This document shows positions 41,825 to 49,845 of a DNA stretch of 64,000 bases, piece by piece. How positions within the stretch are numbered: position 1 is the first letter of the stretch; every line of letters begins with the position of its first letter. The notes under the pieces are model-generated. The model saw only the letters and a program-made list of their open reading frames with translations. It did no database searches and was not told the DNA's origin. Origin of the DNA: Streptomyces sp. NBC_00670. GTDB taxonomy: Bacteria > Actinomycetota > Actinomycetes > Streptomycetales > Streptomycetaceae. The position numbers and the translations under genes are program-made. The stretch covers positions 620,001 to 684,000 of the forward strand of contig NZ_CP109017.1 of the NCBI RefSeq assembly GCF_036226765.1, given 5' to 3'.

Positions 41825-43132
41825 ATGGCTTTGCACATCAGCGCCACCAATCCGGAGCACCCCGGCCTGCTGCTGTCCCTGCCCTGGCAGCTGCCGTTGG
41901 AGCAGTGGCCCGAGGACGTGCTGGTGCCGCTGCCGCGCGGCATCTCCCGGCACGTGGTGCGCTACGCCCGGGCCGGTGACGAGGTCGTGGCCGTCAAGGA
42001 GCTCGCCGAGCGGCCGGCGGTGCGGGAGTTCGAGCTGCTGCGGGACCTGGACCGGCTCGGCATCCCGGCCGTGGACGCGCTCGCCGTCGTCACCGGCCGC
42101 ACGGACGCCGCCGGCGGCTACCTGGAGCCCGTGCTGATCACCCGGCATCTGCGCGGTTCCATGCCGTACCGCTCGATGTTCGAGACGACGATGCGCCCGG
42201 CCACCATGCACCGGCTGATGGACGCGCTCGCCGTGCTCCTGGTCCGGCTGCACCTGGCCGGGTTCGCATGGGGCGACTGCTCGCTGTCCAACACCCTGTT
42301 CCGGCGCGACGCGGGCGCCTACGCGGCGTATCTGGTGGACGCCGAGACGGGTGAGCTGCAACCGCGGCTGAGCGAGGGGCAGCGCGACTACGACCTCGAT
42401 CTGGCCCGGGTCAACATCAGCGGGGAGCTGCTCGACCTGGAGGCGTCCGGGGCGCTCCACCCGTCGGTGGACCCGATCGAGTTCGGCACGGAGATCTGCG
42501 CGCGCTACTCGGACCTGTGGCGGGAGCTGACCCGGACCTCGGTGTACCCGGCGGGCAAGTACCACTACATGGACCGGCGCATCCGGCGGCTGAACGACCT
42601 CGGCTTCGACGTGGCCGAGATGCAGATCGAGAGCTCCTCCACCGGCGACACGGTGACGTTCGTGCCGAAGGTCGTCGACGCCGGGCACCACCAGCGGCAG
42701 TTGCTGCGGCTGACCGGTCTGGACACCGAGGAGAACCAGGCCCGCCGGCTCCTGAACGACCTGGAGAGCTGGATGGCCACCCAGGAGGACTACACCCCGG
42801 GCGATCCCCTCACAGCCCGCCCGGAAGTGCTCGCCCACCGCTGGGTGCGGGACGTGTTCCGGCCCACCGTGCGGGCGGTGCCGGTGGAGCTGCGCGGGGC
42901 GATGGACCCGGCCGAGCTGTACCACCAGCTCCTCGAACACCGCTGGTTCCTGTCCGAGCGGGCGCAGCACGACATCGGCCTGGACACGGCGGTCGCGGAC
43001 TACGTCGCCCACGTCCTGCCCCGGGTGCGCGACGCGGTGCCGGATGCGGAGGACGCGGAGGAGGGCCCGGCCGGGGAGGAAGCCGGAAAGGAGACCGGGG
43101 AGCCGGAGACCGCCCCGGCTCCGCGGGCGTGA
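41825..43132 (+). CDS. DUF4032 domain protein with lipopolysaccharide-kinase-like N-terminal half
   Basis: A 435-residue cytosolic protein. The first half resembles small-molecule/LPS kinases: VVAVKELAERP supplies an ATP-site Lys, HLAGFAWGDCSLSNTLF is the catalytic-loop equivalent with D and N, and YLVDAETGEL is the DFG-like segment. The second half is the DUF4032 domain (from about residue 210; KYHYMDRRIRRLNDLGFDV). The acidic C-terminal 35 residues look disordered. Function is unknown; homologues are widespread in actinobacteria. It is outside the operator-controlled island and convergent with the stress-protein gene, with only 10 nt between stops. Confidence 0.85.
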   Translation: MALHISATNPEHPGLLLSLPWQLPLEQWPEDVLVPLPRGISRHVVRYARAGDEVVAVKELAERPAVREFELLRDLDRLGIPAVDALAVVTGRTDAAGGYLEPVLITRHLRGSMPYRSMFETTMRPATMHRLMDALAVLLVRLHLAGFAWGDCSLSNTLFRRDAGAYAAYLVDAETGELQPRLSEGQRDYDLDLARVNISGELLDLEASGALHPSVDPIEFGTEICARYSDLWRELTRTSVYPAGKYHYMDRRIRRLNDLGFDVAEMQIESSSTGDTVTFVPKVVDAGHHQRQLLRLTGLDTEENQARRLLNDLESWMATQEDYTPGDPLTARPEVLAHRWVRDVFRPTVRAVPVELRGAMDPAELYHQLLEHRWFLSERAQHDIGLDTAVADYVAHVLPRVRDAVPDAEDAEEGPAGEEAGKETGEPETAPAPRA

Positions 43133-43142
43133 CGTCCGCCGC

Positions 43143-44015
43143 TCAGGCCGGCGGTACCACCGCCACCGGGCAGGGCGCGTGGGCGATCAGCGCGTGCGCG
43201 ACCGAGCCGATGCGGGGCCCGACGGCCAGCCGGCTGGCGCGCCGGCCGACCACCATGAGCTGGGCCCGGTCGGCCACCGACAGCAGCACCTGCCCCGCGC
43301 TGCCGATCTCCACGTGCTCGGTCACCGGCACGTCCGGGAACCGCTCGCGCCACGGCCGCAGCGCCTCGTCCAGCGCCTTGCGCTCGTACGGTTCCAGGCC
43401 GCCGGCGTCGTCGAGGAGCTGCATGGAGCCGGGGCTGTAGGCGAAGACCGGCGGCAGGTTCCAGGCGCGTACGACCCGCAGTCCGGCGCCCCGGGCGGCG
43501 GCCGCCTCGAAGGCGAACTCGAGCGCGGCGGCACTGTCGGCGGGCTCGCCGTGCTGCCCCACGACGACCTCGCGGCCGGCGGCCTCCTGCGCGGGCCGGT
43601 CCTCGGAGCGGACCAGCACCACGGGGCGCGCGGCCTCGCCGAGCACCTGCTGGCCGATGGAGCCCAGCAGGAAGCCGAGGACGGCGCCGTGGCCCCGGGT
43701 GCCGAGCGCCAGCAGTTCGGACCGGGCGGCCTCGGCGACGAGCGCGTCGACCGAAGCGTCCTCCACCACCTCGGCGGTGACGTCGAGGTGGGGGTGTTCC
43801 CCGGCGACGGCCCGCTCGACCTCGCGGACCACCGCGCCGGCGCCGTTGGCCTGGGCCTGCTGGTCGTCGGCGGCGACGAAGTCGTACGTCTCCCAGCGCC
43901 AGGCGTGCACGATTCGCAGCGGCAGGTCGCGGCGGACCGCCTCCCGTGCCGCCCAGCGGGCCGCGGCCGTGCTCTCGGGCGATCCGTCCACTCCCACGGT
44001 GATCGGGCGGGTCAT
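43143..44015 (-). CDS. Universal stress protein, two UspA domains
   Basis: A 290-residue tandem-UspA protein. Domain 1 (about 1-140) starts MTRPITVGVDGSPESTAAA and ends with the ATP-binding GTRGHGAVLGFLLGS pattern. Domain 2 (about 150-290) has a less perfect GRRASRLAVGPRIGS version. Such proteins accumulate in stationary phase and hypoxia in actinobacteria. GGGAGG lies 9 nt before ATG. The 220-bp gap to the divergent two-component gene contains a tandem GACTCGAC and a GGCCCCG/CGGGGCC pair, either of which could be regulatory. Its position opposite a redox-type signalling pair suggests, but does not show, common control. Confidence 0.9.
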   Translation of the reverse strand: MTRPITVGVDGSPESTAAARWAAREAVRRDLPLRIVHAWRWETYDFVAADDQQAQANGAGAVVREVERAVAGEHPHLDVTAEVVEDASVDALVAEAARSELLALGTRGHGAVLGFLLGSIGQQVLGEAARPVVLVRSEDRPAQEAAGREVVVGQHGEPADSAAALEFAFEAAAARGAGLRVVRAWNLPPVFAYSPGSMQLLDDAGGLEPYERKALDEALRPWRERFPDVPVTEHVEIGSAGQVLLSVADRAQLMVVGRRASRLAVGPRIGSVAHALIAHAPCPVAVVPPA

Positions 44016-44235
44016 GCGGCTCTGCCTCCCTGGGCCGCCGGCCCGGGCCGGCGGCGGCTGTCCTCGGTGGTCACTGGCTGGTCGACGACTCGACGACTCG
44101 ACGGGCCGACGGAACCGACCGGCCCCGTACGGCAACGCTACCGGGGCCCTGCCCCTTCGGGCCAAGGCGAAACGAACCGATCGAACATACGATGGCCGTG
44201 GGCCGGCACCCGACCGGCCCGGGGTGGGAGAGCCG

Positions 44236-45912
44236 ATGACACAGCCCGCAGCGCAGGCGCGGACCGTGATCCTGACCGTGGACGACGATCCCGGGGTCTC
44301 CCGTGCCGTCGCCCGCGACCTGCGGCGCCGGTACGGCGAGTCGCACCGCGTGGTGCGCGCCGAGTCCGGTGAGACGGCGCTGGACGCGCTGCACGAGCTG
44401 AAGCTGCGCGGCGACCAGGTCGCCGTGATCCTCGCCGACTACCGGATGCCCCGGATGAACGGGATCGAGTTCCTCGAACGCGCGATGGACATTCATCCGG
44501 GGGCGCGGCGGGTGCTGCTGACGGCGTACGCGGACACCAACGCCGCCATCGACGCGATCAACGTGATCGACCTGGACCACTATCTGCTCAAGCCGTGGGA
44601 CCCGCCCGAGGAGAAGCTGTACCCGGTCCTGGACGATCTGCTCGCCGCCTGGCGGGCCGCCGACCACCGTCCGGTGCCGGTCACCAAGGTGGTGGGCCAC
44701 CGCTGGTCGGCGCGCTCCTCCGAGGTGCGCGAGTTCCTGGCCCGCAACCAAGTGCCCTACCGCTGGTACTCGGCGGACGAGCCGGAGGGCGGCCGGCTGC
44801 TCGCGGCGGCCGGGCAGGACGGGCGGCGGCTGCCGCTCGTCGTCACCCCGGAGGGCACCCCGCTGGTGGAGCCCGATGACGCCGAACTGGCCGGGCAGGT
44901 GGGTCTGGCGACGACACCTGCCGAGGAGTTCTACGACCTGGTCGTCATCGGCGGCGGCCCGGCGGGGCTGGGCGCGGCGGTGTACGGGGCGTCGGAAGGT
45001 CTGCGGACGCTGCTGGTGGAGCGGCAGGCCACCGGCGGCCAGGCCGGGCAGAGCTCCCGCATCGAGAACTACCTGGGCTTCCCGGACGGCGTGTCCGGCG
45101 CCCAGCTCACCGAGCGGGCACGGCGCCAGGCGGCGAGGTTCGGCGCGGAGATCCTCACCGCCCGCGAGGTGGCGGGCCTGGAGGTGAACGGGGCCGCGCG
45201 CACCGTACGGTTCTCCGACGGCTCGGCGGTGGCCGCGCACAGCGTGATCCTGGCGACCGGCGTGTCGTACCGGCAGCTGGACGCGCCGGGGCTGGCGGAG
45301 CTGACCGGGTGCGGGGTCTTCTACGGCTCGGCGCTGACCCAGGCACCGTCCTGCTCGGGCCAGGACGTGTACGTCGTCGGCGGGGCGAACTCGGCCGGGC
45401 AGGCGGCGATGTACCTCGCCCGCCACTCGCGTTCGGTGACGCTGCTGGTGCGCGGCGAGTCGCTTGCCGCGTCCATGTCGCACTATCTGATCCAGCAGAT
45501 CGAGGCCACCCCGAACATCTCGGTGCGCACCCGCACGGTGGTGGAAGCGGCGCACGGCACCGGACGGCTGGAGAAGCTGGCGCTGCGCGACGTGGACTTG
45601 GGCGAGGACGAACTCGTCGACGCGCAGTGGCTGTTCGTGTTCATCGGCGCGGCCCCGCTGACCGACTGGCTGGACGGCACGGTGCTGCGCAACGAGCACG
45701 GGTTCATCATGGCCGGGCCCGACATGACCGACGACGGGTCCCCGCCGCCGGGCTGGGAGCCGGTCCGGCCGCCGTACCACCTGGAGACCAGCGTCCCGGG
45801 CGTGTTCGTGGCGGGCGACGCGCGCGCCGAGTCGGCCAAGCGGGTCGCCTCGGCGGTGGGCGAGGGCGCGATGGCGGTCATGCTGGTCCATCGCTATCTG
45901 GAGCAGTCGTGA
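44236..45912 (+). CDS. Fused response regulator / thioredoxin-reductase-like FAD protein
   Basis: A 558-residue fusion. Residues 10-140 form a receiver domain with acidic cluster at 16-18, phospho-acceptor Asp68 in LADYRMPRMNG, and LLKPWD carrying the conserved Lys. A linker (about 150-225) resembles a glutaredoxin-like fold. From about 232 a thioredoxin-reductase-type FAD/NAD(P) module follows (VVIGGGPAGLGAA, VVGGANSAGQAAM, FVAGDARAESAKR). The CxxC redox pair is absent; the region reads TGCGVFYG with the next Cys about 14 residues on. It may be a redox-gated or signalling flavoprotein. The cognate kinase is likely the next gene, 31 nt downstream. Confidence 0.88.
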   Translation: MTQPAAQARTVILTVDDDPGVSRAVARDLRRRYGESHRVVRAESGETALDALHELKLRGDQVAVILADYRMPRMNGIEFLERAMDIHPGARRVLLTAYADTNAAIDAINVIDLDHYLLKPWDPPEEKLYPVLDDLLAAWRAADHRPVPVTKVVGHRWSARSSEVREFLARNQVPYRWYSADEPEGGRLLAAAGQDGRRLPLVVTPEGTPLVEPDDAELAGQVGLATTPAEEFYDLVVIGGGPAGLGAAVYGASEGLRTLLVERQATGGQAGQSSRIENYLGFPDGVSGAQLTERARRQAARFGAEILTAREVAGLEVNGAARTVRFSDGSAVAAHSVILATGVSYRQLDAPGLAELTGCGVFYGSALTQAPSCSGQDVYVVGGANSAGQAAMYLARHSRSVTLLVRGESLAASMSHYLIQQIEATPNISVRTRTVVEAAHGTGRLEKLALRDVDLGEDELVDAQWLFVFIGAAPLTDWLDGTVLRNEHGFIMAGPDMTDDGSPPPGWEPVRPPYHLETSVPGVFVAGDARAESAKRVASAVGEGAMAVMLVHRYLEQS

Positions 45913-45943
45913 GCCCCCGGGGTGCCGGGCGGAGGGAGCGGTC

Positions 45944-47383
45944 GTGAGCGGACAGCCGGAGCCGTGCGACTGGACGGAGCTGAGCACGCTCTTCCTGTTC
46001 GAGAAGCTGGACGAGGAGCAGCTCACCCGGCTGTGCCGTGAGGGTCGCGTGGAGAGGTTCGAACCGGGCCCGGTCTACACCGAGGGCGACCCGGCGACGT
46101 GCTTCTACGTCCTCCTCGAAGGCACGGTGGTGCTCTCCCGGCGGGTCGGCGCGGACGACGTGGAGACCAACCGGACCTCGCAGCGCGGGGTGTACGCGGG
46201 CGCCTTCCAGGCGTACCTGGGAGACCGGGCGCGGGTGGCCCGCTACAACGGCTCGCTGCGGGTCACCGAGCCGTCGCGGTTCTTCGTGCTGCCCGCCGAC
46301 ACGTTCGCCGAGATCATGCGGGACTGGTTCCCGATGGCGGTGCATCTGCTGGAGGGACTGTTCTACGGCCAGGAGAACAGCCGCCAGATCATCAACCAGC
46401 GCGAGCGGCTGCTGGCGCTGGGCTCGCTGTCGGCGGGGCTGACGCACGAGCTGAACAACCCGGCGGCCGCCGCGGTGCGGGCCACCTCGGCGCTGCGCGA
46501 GCGGGTCGCGGGGATGCGGCACAAGCTGGGCGCGATCACCGCCGGGCACTACTCGCGGGACACCCTGGTGACGCTCGTCGACATCCAGGAGCGCACGGCC
46601 GAGCAGGTCGCCAAGGCGTCCCCGCTCTCCCCGCTGGAGGCCTCCGACCGGGAGGACGCGCTCTCCGACTGGCTCGACGACCACGGCATCGACGACGGCT
46701 GGCGGCTGGCGCCGGTCTTCGTCCAGGCCGGACTGGACACCGAGTGGCTGGACCAGGTGGCGGCGGCCGTCGACGAGGAGACCCTCGAAGGCGCGATCCG
46801 CTGGCTGAACTACACGGTCGAGACCGAGCTGCTGATGAACGAGATCGAGGACTCCACCACCCGGGTCTCCACGCTCGTCAACGCGGCCCGGCAGTACTCG
46901 CAGCTCGACCGGGCCCCGTTCCGCACGGTCGACGTGCACGAGCTGCTGGACAGCACCCTGCTGATGCTGTCGAACAAGTTCGGCGAGCGGATCTCCCTGG
47001 TCAAGGAGTACGACCGTACGGTGCCGGAGGTGCCCGCCTACCCGGGCGAGCTGAACCAGGTGTGGACCAACCTGATCGACAACGCGGTCTCCGCGATGAG
47101 CACGACGGGCGGCACACTGACCGTACGCACGGCACTGGACCACGACCGGGTCCTGGTCGAGTTCCACGACACGGGCCCGGGCGTCCCGCCCGGCATCCGC
47201 GACCGCATCTTCGAACCCTTCTTCACCACGAAGCCGGTGGGCGAGGGCACCGGCCTGGGCCTCGACATCTCCTGGCGCATAGTGGTCCACAAACACCACG
47301 GCAGCCTGGACGTGGAGTCCACCCCCGGCAACACGAGCTTCCGGGTCCACCTACCACTGACGGCGCCGCGTCAGGGGCGTTAG
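45944..47383 (+). CDS. Sensor histidine kinase with N-terminal cyclic-nucleotide-binding-like domain
   Basis: A 479-residue soluble kinase. A cNMP-binding-type beta-barrel (about 15-130; YTEGDPATCFYVLLEG) replaces the membrane sensor. The phospho-acceptor is His168 in GLTHELNNP. The HATPase domain has the N-box NQVWTNLIDNAVSAM, G1 DTGPGVPPG, F-box FEPFFTTK and G2 GTGLGLDIS. GTG at 45944 follows GGAGGGAG. It has no transmembrane segment. The tandem arrangement with the fused receiver-reductase makes a soluble two-component pair; whether the barrel binds a nucleotide is not known, since the usual phosphate-binding Arg motif is not obvious. Confidence 0.9.
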   Translation: MSGQPEPCDWTELSTLFLFEKLDEEQLTRLCREGRVERFEPGPVYTEGDPATCFYVLLEGTVVLSRRVGADDVETNRTSQRGVYAGAFQAYLGDRARVARYNGSLRVTEPSRFFVLPADTFAEIMRDWFPMAVHLLEGLFYGQENSRQIINQRERLLALGSLSAGLTHELNNPAAAAVRATSALRERVAGMRHKLGAITAGHYSRDTLVTLVDIQERTAEQVAKASPLSPLEASDREDALSDWLDDHGIDDGWRLAPVFVQAGLDTEWLDQVAAAVDEETLEGAIRWLNYTVETELLMNEIEDSTTRVSTLVNAARQYSQLDRAPFRTVDVHELLDSTLLMLSNKFGERISLVKEYDRTVPEVPAYPGELNQVWTNLIDNAVSAMSTTGGTLTVRTALDHDRVLVEFHDTGPGVPPGIRDRIFEPFFTTKPVGEGTGLGLDISWRIVVHKHHGSLDVESTPGNTSFRVHLPLTAPRQGR

Positions 47384-47421
47384 CCCCGTTTCCCCACCCC
47401 ACCCCGGGGAACCCGCCGCGC

Positions 47422-48393
47422 ATGGTGAGAATCGGCTACACGATGATGACCGAGCAGGCCGGCCCCCGCGCCCTCGTCGACCACGTCGCGCAGGCCGAAG
47501 ACATCGGCTTCGACTTCTCCGTGACCTCCGACCACTACTTCCCCTGGCTCCGCGAACAGGGCCACGCCCCCTACGCGTGGGCCGTCCTCGGAGCCGCCGC
47601 CCAGGCCACCTCCCGCATCCCCCTGATGACGTACGTGACCTGCCCCACCTTCCGCTACCACCCCGCCGTGGTGGCGCAGAAGGCGGCCACCCTCCAGCTC
47701 CTCTCCGAGGGCCGCTTCCGCCTCGGCCTCGGCGCCGGCGAGAACCTCAACGAACACGTCGTCGGCGGTGGCTGGCCCACCGCCGACGTACGCCACGAAC
47801 GCCTGGAGGAGGCCGTCGGCATCATCCGCGACCTCTTCGGCGGCAAGCACGTCACCCACCACGGCACCCACTTCGACGTGGAGTCCGCCAAGCTGTGGGA
47901 CCTCCCCGACGAGCCCCCGCCGATCGGTATCGCCGTCTCCGGCGAGCAGTCCTGCAAGCTCGCCGGCCACCTCGCGGACCTCGTCATCGCCACCGAACCC
48001 AAGCCCGAGCTGATCGAGGGCTTCGAGCGGCACGGCGGCGAGGGCAAGCCCCGGGTGGGCCAGCTCCCCGTCTGCTACGACACCGACCGCGACGCGGCCG
48101 TGCGGCGGGCGCACGCGCAGTTCCGCTGGTTCGGCAGCGGCTGGAAGGTCAACGCCGAACTGCCGCACCCGGACTCCTTCTCCGCGGCGACGCAGTTCGT
48201 GACCGAGGAGGACGTCGCCGAGTCGATCCCGTGCGGCGACGACCCGGAGGCGTTCGTGGAGGCCGTCCGCCCGTACGCGGAGGCCGGGTTCACCGAGATC
48301 GCGCTCGTACAGATCGGCGGCGACTCCCAGCCCGCGTTCCTCGACTGGTCGGCGAAGAAGCTGCTGCCGGCACTGCACGACGCCTTCGACTGA
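47422..48393 (+). CDS. F420-dependent LLM-class oxidoreductase (TIGR03557-like)
   Basis: A 323-residue TIM-barrel oxidoreductase of the luciferase-like superfamily. The start RIGYTMMTEQAGPRALVDH, then FSVTSDHYFPWL, GRFRLGLGAGENLNEHVVG and LADLVIATEPKPELI fit the TIGR03557 family that uses deazaflavin F420, a cofactor of actinobacteria. Its substrate is not known. ATG at 47422 lies 38 nt after the kinase stop and may belong to the same transcript, which would add an F420 enzyme to the signalling pair. There is no evident strong RBS. Confidence 0.88.
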   Translation: MVRIGYTMMTEQAGPRALVDHVAQAEDIGFDFSVTSDHYFPWLREQGHAPYAWAVLGAAAQATSRIPLMTYVTCPTFRYHPAVVAQKAATLQLLSEGRFRLGLGAGENLNEHVVGGGWPTADVRHERLEEAVGIIRDLFGGKHVTHHGTHFDVESAKLWDLPDEPPPIGIAVSGEQSCKLAGHLADLVIATEPKPELIEGFERHGGEGKPRVGQLPVCYDTDRDAAVRRAHAQFRWFGSGWKVNAELPHPDSFSAATQFVTEEDVAESIPCGDDPEAFVEAVRPYAEAGFTEIALVQIGGDSQPAFLDWSAKKLLPALHDAFD

Positions 48394-48475
48394 CCAGCCG
48401 GACACACCCCCCGCCGGGTCCGATCAACACAACTGCTGCACAAGGGAGTTGACGGGCACCGGCGATAATGTCCGC

Positions 48476-49723
48476 ATGTCCGCGCACACCCCCTCGCCCT
48501 CCTCGCCCGCGCCTGTTCCGGGCCCGCCCGCTCGCGTCCCCGTCGTCATCGTCGGCGCGGGCCCCGCGGGCCTCGCCCTCGCCTGCGTGCTGCGGGACGC
48601 CTGTGTCGACTGCGTCGTCCTGGAGGCGGAGAGCAGGCGGTTCATCGAGACCCGGCCGCGCGCCGGGTTCCTGGAGGAGTGGGCGGTACGGGCGCTGTGG
48701 CGGCGCGGACTGGCCGGGCCCGGTCTGCTGAACGCGCAACGGCACGGCGAGTGCGAGTTCCGCGTCGGCGGCGAACGGCACCGCTTCCGCTACGCGGACC
48801 TCTCCGGCCACCACCACGTGGTCTATCCGCAGCCCCGGCTGGTCACCGACCTCGTCCACCGGTACGCCGACGCCCAGGGCGGCGACATCCGCTTCGGGGT
48901 GCGGGACGTGGAGCTGCACGGCATCGACACCGACGCGCCCGCCGTGACGTACACCGACCCGGACGGCGGCGCGCGCGTCCGCCTGGAGTGCGCGGTGATC
49001 GCCGGGTGCGACGGCGCCCGGGGCGTGAGCCGGGCGGCCCTGCCCGCCGAGTACCGGGAGCCCGCCCGGCTCGACTACGGCGTCGGCTGGCTCGCCCTCC
49101 TCGCCGAGGCACCCCCGTCCGCGGACGCCGTCGTCTTCGGCATCCACCCGCGCGGCTTCGCCGCCCACATGGCGCGCAGCCCCGAGGTGACCCGCTACTA
49201 CCTCCAGTGCCCGCCGGGCGACGACCCGGAGGGCTGGACGCACGACCGCGTCTGGGCCGAACTGCACGAGCGGCTCGGCGCGGCCGGCGCCCCGCCGCTG
49301 ACCGAGGGGACGCTGGTCGAGAAGCGCGTGCTGGACATGCACAACCACGTGGCGCGTGCGGTGTCGTACGGGCGGCTGTTCCTGGCCGGGGACGCCGCGC
49401 ACCTGGTGGCGCCGATCGCCGCGAAGGGCATGAACCTCGCGTTGTTCGACGCGCTGGTCCTCGCCGAGGCGCTGGTGGCGTATGTGCACCGGGGCGACGC
49501 GGGCGGGCTGCGGCGCTACGCGGAAACGTGTCTGCGGCGGGTGTGGGAGTACCAGGAGTTCTCGGAGTGGTTCTGCGAGCTGCTGCACGGTCCCTCGTCG
49601 GGGGACCCGTTCCGGGCGGGGATGGCGGCGGCCCGGCTGAGCCGGCTGTTCGACTCCCCCGCGGCGGCGGCCTCGTTCGCGGAGGCGTACATCGGTGCCG
49701 CCTCGGAACGGCACCTTTCCTGA
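48476..49723 (+). CDS. FAD-dependent monooxygenase, divergent 4-hydroxybenzoate 3-monooxygenase-like
   Basis: A 415-residue group A flavoprotein hydroxylase: GAGPAGLALA near the start, RPRAGFLEEW, AGCDGARG, and GDAAH late. Overall similarity is to p-hydroxybenzoate hydroxylase (PobA). Against what I recall of that enzyme, the equivalents of Tyr201, Arg214 and Tyr222 appear kept (YGVGWLALL, ARSPEVTRYYLQ). The Ser before Arg214 is Met, and the active-site loop usually PPTGAKG is APIAAKG, so a different phenolic substrate is possible. ATG at 48476 was chosen; a TTG at 48449 lies too close to the AAGGGAG. It sits about 7 kb from the catabolic island and has no TGTCGACA site. Confidence 0.82.
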   Translation: MSAHTPSPSSPAPVPGPPARVPVVIVGAGPAGLALACVLRDACVDCVVLEAESRRFIETRPRAGFLEEWAVRALWRRGLAGPGLLNAQRHGECEFRVGGERHRFRYADLSGHHHVVYPQPRLVTDLVHRYADAQGGDIRFGVRDVELHGIDTDAPAVTYTDPDGGARVRLECAVIAGCDGARGVSRAALPAEYREPARLDYGVGWLALLAEAPPSADAVVFGIHPRGFAAHMARSPEVTRYYLQCPPGDDPEGWTHDRVWAELHERLGAAGAPPLTEGTLVEKRVLDMHNHVARAVSYGRLFLAGDAAHLVAPIAAKGMNLALFDALVLAEALVAYVHRGDAGGLRRYAETCLRRVWEYQEFSEWFCELLHGPSSGDPFRAGMAAARLSRLFDSPAAAASFAEAYIGAASERHLS

Positions 49724-49845
49724 CGCGCCCGGAGCGGGCTTCCCTCCGCTTCCCTCCGATTCCCCTGACTTCCGGTCACTTTGAACACCCGGTGGCGCAC
49801 TCTCCGTACCACCGTGCGACGCGGGTCTCCGGTGTGCGGTGAGGG

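Noticed and set aside
48449..48469. TTGACG followed by GATAAT before the PobA-like gene
   Set aside because: The spacer is only 9 nt, far too short for a promoter.
48603..48612. TGTCGACT near-match to the operator
   Set aside because: It is within the PobA-like coding region and not near a start; one mismatch is expected by chance in this GC-rich sequence.
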